NCBI GenBank assembly: GCA_020851395.1
Contig: JADZCW010000079.1
Span: 1 to 9,302 of the forward strand
Direction of reading: 5' to 3'
Length of the DNA: 9,302 nt
DNA from: Phycisphaeraceae bacterium
GTDB taxonomy: Bacteria; Planctomycetota; Phycisphaerae; Phycisphaerales; Phycisphaeraceae
Made by a program: the position numbers and the translations under genes. Under the pieces are notes generated by a model. The model saw nothing but the letters and a program-made list of their open reading frames with translations, did not search any database and had not been told where the DNA came from. Positions 6,394 to 9,302 of the stretch are shown one piece after another; position 1 is the stretch's first letter, and each line of letters opens with the position of its first letter.

Positions 6394-6610
6394 GACGCCT
6401 TCCTTCCGTGTGGCCCGGTGTCCGCGGAGTCGGGCGGGAAAGAAGGTGGGAGTTGTACGGTCGAAGGTGGGTTAAACCCTTCCCGCGGACGGGACGCGCC
6501 CCTGGCACGTTGGATGCACCGTACCTGGGCGCGGCCAAGGGAGCAAGGAGTTTTGTGTGTGCGGCCGGGTTTCCAGGGGGGCCGGCTTCCGCGGGGCTGG
6601 CTTCCGGGGG
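6394..6610. other. Gene-free gap between the alpha-galactosidase-like and ankyrin genes
   Basis: No convincing gene is seen on either strand. The stretch holds a short palindrome GGGTTAAACCC (6469-6479), inverted repeats GTCCGCGG (6420-6427) with CCGCGGAC (6483-6490), and a duplicated GGCTTCCG motif near 6583-6608. It presumably contains the 3' end of the glycosidase transcript and the promoter of the ankyrin gene, but no -35/-10 pair or T-rich terminator could be assigned. Confidence 0.4.
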
Positions 6611-8620
6611 TCAGGGAAGCAGGCGGTAGGCGTAGAGGCCGAAGCTCATGGCCTCCGAAAGTTCGATAGTCAATCGGCCCAGGTCGTCGACGCGCGTTCG
6701 CAGGGTGGGCTTGCCCTGGCCGGCGATGAGCGTCAGCTCGACCTCGCGGCCGGCGAGGCTCCAGGTCTCGACGGCGGCGGTGGAGCGGTCGTTGAATTCG
6801 CGGAAGAAGAGCAGGTAGCCGCCGTCGTCACGCTGGGATTGGAAGCCGGTCCAGCCCGTGCCCGAGGGTTCCTGGCCGATGGGGAAGATCCGGCCGGCGT
6901 GGATGCGCTCCTGATGCTCGCGATAGGTGCGGACGAGGGGGGCGATCTCGAACGCCTCGGGGGGCAAATTCGAGGCCTCGAACCAGGCGAGCGGCTGGGC
7001 CATCATGGTCACGGCGAAGCAGTAGGCGAAGGGAACTTTTCCGGGGGCGAGGGGGTCGTTCTGGGCGTATTTGTCGGTGTTTCGCCACTTGTTGAGGAAC
7101 TCGATCTGGAGCGACTGCGGCGGGACGTAGCGGGCGAGCTGCCAGAGGTTGCGCAGGGTCCAGTGGGGGTAGTAGTTGGACCAGTCGGTGTAACGGTTCT
7201 CGAGGAAGAGGTTGCCGTAGTCGTTGAGGTAGTGGTAGCCGCCGCGTCGGCCGGCGGTGACGTCGAGGTTGAAGACGGCCTGCTGGTTCGTCGCCTCGCG
7301 CACGCGGTCGAGCATCGCGCGGAAGTTGGTGTCCGCCTTCTTGTCGGGGAGGGTAACGCCGTCGATCTTGAAGGTGCGGACGCCGTGCTCCCGGAAGAGG
7401 TCGATGAGCACGTCGGCGTCTTTCTGCCAGTCAGCGAAGCTGTCGTCGGTTGAGGGGTTGAACCAGAGGCAGAGCTCGATGCCCAGCTCGCGGGCGCGCT
7501 GGGCCACGGGGGCCAGGCCGTTGGGGAAGCGATCGGGGTTGACGTGCCAATAGTCGGGCTGTCGCCAGATGTTCTTGAGCGAGCCGCCGCTGCTGGCGGA
7601 GTTGCTTGTGACGCCCTTCTGCCAGCCGTCGTCGAGCTGGAAGTGGGTGACGCCGAGCTTGGCGCCGGCCTCGAGCTCAGCCAGGGCGAAGGCCTCGCCG
7701 AGTCGGGCGTCGCGGGAGCGGTCACCCCAGGTGTTGAGCATGATCATGTGGTCGCGGCCAGGCTCGGTTCGGCGGATGCGCTGCTGATAGCCGCGGAGGT
7801 TCGTTAGGAGCTGCTTCTCATCGCTGGGGCCGACGCCGGTGACGAAGCTGTAGGCCCGCGTCCAACGATCGGGCGTGATGTCGCGCGGGGCGATGCCGGC
7901 GCCGACGAGGCGGACAGCCTGGCGGTCGACGACGAAGTCGCAGCCGGGGTAGGTCAATTGGACGTCGGAGCAGGGGGCTTCCTTGAGGATGAAGATCCCG
8001 GCCTGGGCCAGGGGGTCGGCGATCAGCAGGATGTTGGCGGGGATGTAGATCGGCTGGACGTAGGAGAGAACCGCCCGCTCGGAGACGAGGTTGTTGCGGC
8101 GGTCGGTGATGTCGAAGAACTGCACCCCCCGGAAGCGGAGGTGGGGGCGGTCGAAGCAGAGGCGCTCGATCACCTCGGCGATGAGCTGGCCCTGGCGGGC
8201 GGCGGTGAGGTTCTCGATGTTGGTCAGGCTCGAGGCGCTGGCGGCCTCGGACTGCCAGATGCCGGTAGTCTTGCCGCGGAGGTAGAAGTCGCAGGCGATG
8301 GCGGGGCAGTCGTCGTAGAGGCGGAACGAGCGACGGATCTCCAGCTCGCCGAACCGCGAGGAGCAGTCGACGCGCAGGTGGGCGTGGTGGATCGGGCCCT
8401 CGGGGATGGGGGTGACCTCCATCTTGCCTTCGTGCGGCGTCGGGTCCTCGCCGGGGAAGGCGCAGTCGGTCTCATAGCCGCCGAGATGCCAACGATGGTT
8501 AGTCGTCAGGTCGGTCAGGTCGAGGCTCAGCAGGTTGCCCTGGTTCCAGCGGAGCCGGCGGCGGATGCGGTTGTTCTCGAGGGTTAGGACGTCGTTCTTG
8601 ATTTCGGCGTGACAGTTCAT
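6611..8620 (-). CDS. GH36-like alpha-galactosidase (melibiase-type glycoside hydrolase)
   Basis: With the start at 8620 the protein has 669 residues, normal for GH36. The N-terminal half (about 1-270) should be the beta-sandwich domain, followed by a catalytic TIM barrel. HFQLDDGWQ (326-334) is the family's barrel motif, TFKIDG (416-421) places D420 as the likely nucleophile, and NRYTDWSNYYPHWTLRNLW (475-493) contains D479, the candidate acid/base. A beta-rich C-terminal domain closes the protein. It would hydrolyse terminal alpha-galactosides or related alpha-sugars; the exact specificity is not certain because the motifs deviate from the KWD form of classical GH36. No signal peptide is visible, suggesting intracellular action on imported oligosaccharides. 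The ATG overlaps the upstream stop as TGATG, indicating translational coupling; an in-frame GTG at 8638 would add 6 residues. Confidence 0.87.
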   Translation of the reverse strand: MNCHAEIKNDVLTLENNRIRRRLRWNQGNLLSLDLTDLTTNHRWHLGGYETDCAFPGEDPTPHEGKMEVTPIPEGPIHHAHLRVDCSSRFGELEIRRSFRLYDDCPAIACDFYLRGKTTGIWQSEAASASSLTNIENLTAARQGQLIAEVIERLCFDRPHLRFRGVQFFDITDRRNNLVSERAVLSYVQPIYIPANILLIADPLAQAGIFILKEAPCSDVQLTYPGCDFVVDRQAVRLVGAGIAPRDITPDRWTRAYSFVTGVGPSDEKQLLTNLRGYQQRIRRTEPGRDHMIMLNTWGDRSRDARLGEAFALAELEAGAKLGVTHFQLDDGWQKGVTSNSASSGGSLKNIWRQPDYWHVNPDRFPNGLAPVAQRARELGIELCLWFNPSTDDSFADWQKDADVLIDLFREHGVRTFKIDGVTLPDKKADTNFRAMLDRVREATNQQAVFNLDVTAGRRGGYHYLNDYGNLFLENRYTDWSNYYPHWTLRNLWQLARYVPPQSLQIEFLNKWRNTDKYAQNDPLAPGKVPFAYCFAVTMMAQPLAWFEASNLPPEAFEIAPLVRTYREHQERIHAGRIFPIGQEPSGTGWTGFQSQRDDGGYLLFFREFNDRSTAAVETWSLAGREVELTLIAGQGKPTLRTRVDDLGRLTIELSEAMSFGLYAYRLLP

Positions 8621-9302
8621 CAGAGGGAGACTTTCCACGTCTTGCCGGCCCGCACGGCCTGCTGCGCGGGGGGGACGTCCAGGGTGCGGTCGGACAGGAC
8701 GATGCGTTCGATGGTCATCTCACCGTGGGTGGGTTTAATGGTGAGCGTCGTGCCTTCGAGGGCGAAGGTGCCCCAGGCCGAGCCGGTGGTGAAGAGGCAC
8801 TTGGCCAGGGGGCCGGTGCGGGGTGTCAGGTAAAGCGTCTTGTCCACGGCGTCGTAGCGGAAGCCCGAGAGGGCGGTGAGCATGCCCCAGCTGGCCAGGG
8901 CGCGGGCGTAGTGGTGGCCGCACTCGAACTCGTTGAAGGGGTTGCGACGCTTACCGTCGTGACGTTGGCGGACGGCCTTGACGATGGCCAATCCCTCGTC
9001 GACGAGGCTCTCGTACATCAGGTGGCTGGCGACCTGGTACTCGATGCCGGACCAGACCTCGTCGCTGTAGGGGAAGGGATAAGCGGGACGTCCGCCGTTG
9101 GGCCAGGTGCACAGCAGCAGGCCCGATTCGTCCAGGATGGCGTAGATCCGCTGGGGGTTGCAGTGATCGCCCAGAGGCCCCCGGAAGTTGTGTTTGAACA
9201 CAGCGGCGATGCAGGACTTGACCACGGATTCGTCGAGGATGTAGCCCAGGCCGGCGACGTGGGCGGCGAGCTGGCCGAAGACCTGGTCGCTGAGGCAGCC
9301 GA
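8620..9302 (-). CDS. GH116/DUF608-like glycoside hydrolase, C-terminal part
   Basis: The frame stays open to the right edge, so only the last 226 residues are visible. Segments GCLSDQVFGQLAAHVAGLGY (first 20 visible residues), DEVWSGIEYQVASHLMYESL and NPFNEFECGHHYARALASWG match the (alpha/alpha) barrel of GH116, the family of non-lysosomal glucosylceramidase and bacterial beta-glucosidase/beta-xylosidase enzymes (DUF608). The catalytic residues of that family should lie in the missing upstream part. The last 70 or so residues form a beta-rich tail (TLYLTPRTGPLAKCLF, TIKPTHGEMTIERIVL). The gene runs straight into the GH36-like gene through a TGATG overlap, so the two enzymes are made together and probably act on the same glycan. 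Family assignment is by motif memory; substrate and localisation cannot be given. Confidence 0.78.
   Translation of the reverse strand, partial: GCLSDQVFGQLAAHVAGLGYILDESVVKSCIAAVFKHNFRGPLGDHCNPQRIYAILDESGLLLCTWPNGGRPAYPFPYSDEVWSGIEYQVASHLMYESLVDEGLAIVKAVRQRHDGKRRNPFNEFECGHHYARALASWGMLTALSGFRYDAVDKTLYLTPRTGPLAKCLFTTGSAWGTFALEGTTLTIKPTHGEMTIERIVLSDRTLDVPPAQQAVRAGKTWKVSL

Noticed and set aside
6420..6490. Possible regulatory or attachment-site inverted repeats in the 6394-6610 gap
   Set aside because: The repeats are only 7-8 bases and GC-rich, about what chance could give in such DNA; no integrase, tRNA or transposase is nearby.
6557..7453. Plus-strand open frame of 298 codons, and similar ones at 7958-8587 and 5395-5985
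   Set aside because: They lie opposite the GH36-like and ankyrin genes and have a Val/Gly/Ala/Glu-biased composition typical of antisense frames in GC-rich DNA.
1..9302. CRISPR arrays, tRNA or rRNA genes, insertion sequences
   Set aside because: No regularly spaced direct repeats, tRNA-like TTCRANNC arms, rRNA segments or transposase motifs were seen.

Overview
The window is GC-rich and looks like chromosomal DNA from a member of the Planctomycetota or a close PVC relative. This is inferred from gene content, not from a marker gene. The left half (1-5189, plus strand) reads like the downstream end of a planctomycete/verrucomicrobial (PVM-type) bacterial microcompartment locus, the kind known from Planctopirus (Planctomyces) limnophila for breaking down L-fucose and L-rhamnose. 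No shell protein, aldehyde dehydrogenase, PduL or acetate kinase gene is in the window; if present, they would lie upstream of base 1.

Layout of the left half, all on the plus strand: the C-terminal part of a class II (fuculose/rhamnulose-1-phosphate type) aldolase ending in a linker and an encapsulation-peptide-like helix; an intergenic hairpin made of tandem 9-base units; a lactate/malate-type dehydrogenase; a cytoplasmic serine hydrolase of the class C beta-lactamase/esterase family; a conserved protein that looks like a class I (DeoC/LacD-like) aldolase-fold enzyme with an unusual linker and tail; a perfect 24-base palindrome; and a DeoR-family repressor. A working model (inference): the class II aldolase splits deoxyhexulose-1-phosphate to DHAP and lactaldehyde inside the compartment, the dehydrogenase recycles NAD(H) or handles the C3 product, and the DeoR protein senses a phosphosugar and controls the operon.

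The right half (5197-9302) is on the minus strand and ends tail to tail with deoR, with only 7 bases between the stop codons. Read in its own direction it holds the C-terminal part of a GH116/DUF608-like glycoside hydrolase, then a GH36-like alpha-galactosidase whose start overlaps the previous stop (TGATG), then a 217-base gap with no gene, then an ankyrin-repeat protein. The two glycosidases form a translationally coupled pair and probably release sugars from plant or algal glycans, which fits next to a deoxysugar-degrading locus. Whether the two halves are functionally linked is not shown by the sequence.

The points most worth a second look are the C-terminal extension of the aldolase, the Arg at the substrate-discriminating position of the dehydrogenase, the second aldolase-like protein with its charged tail, the serine hydrolase embedded in the operon, the period-9 hairpin, and the 24-base palindrome in front of deoR.
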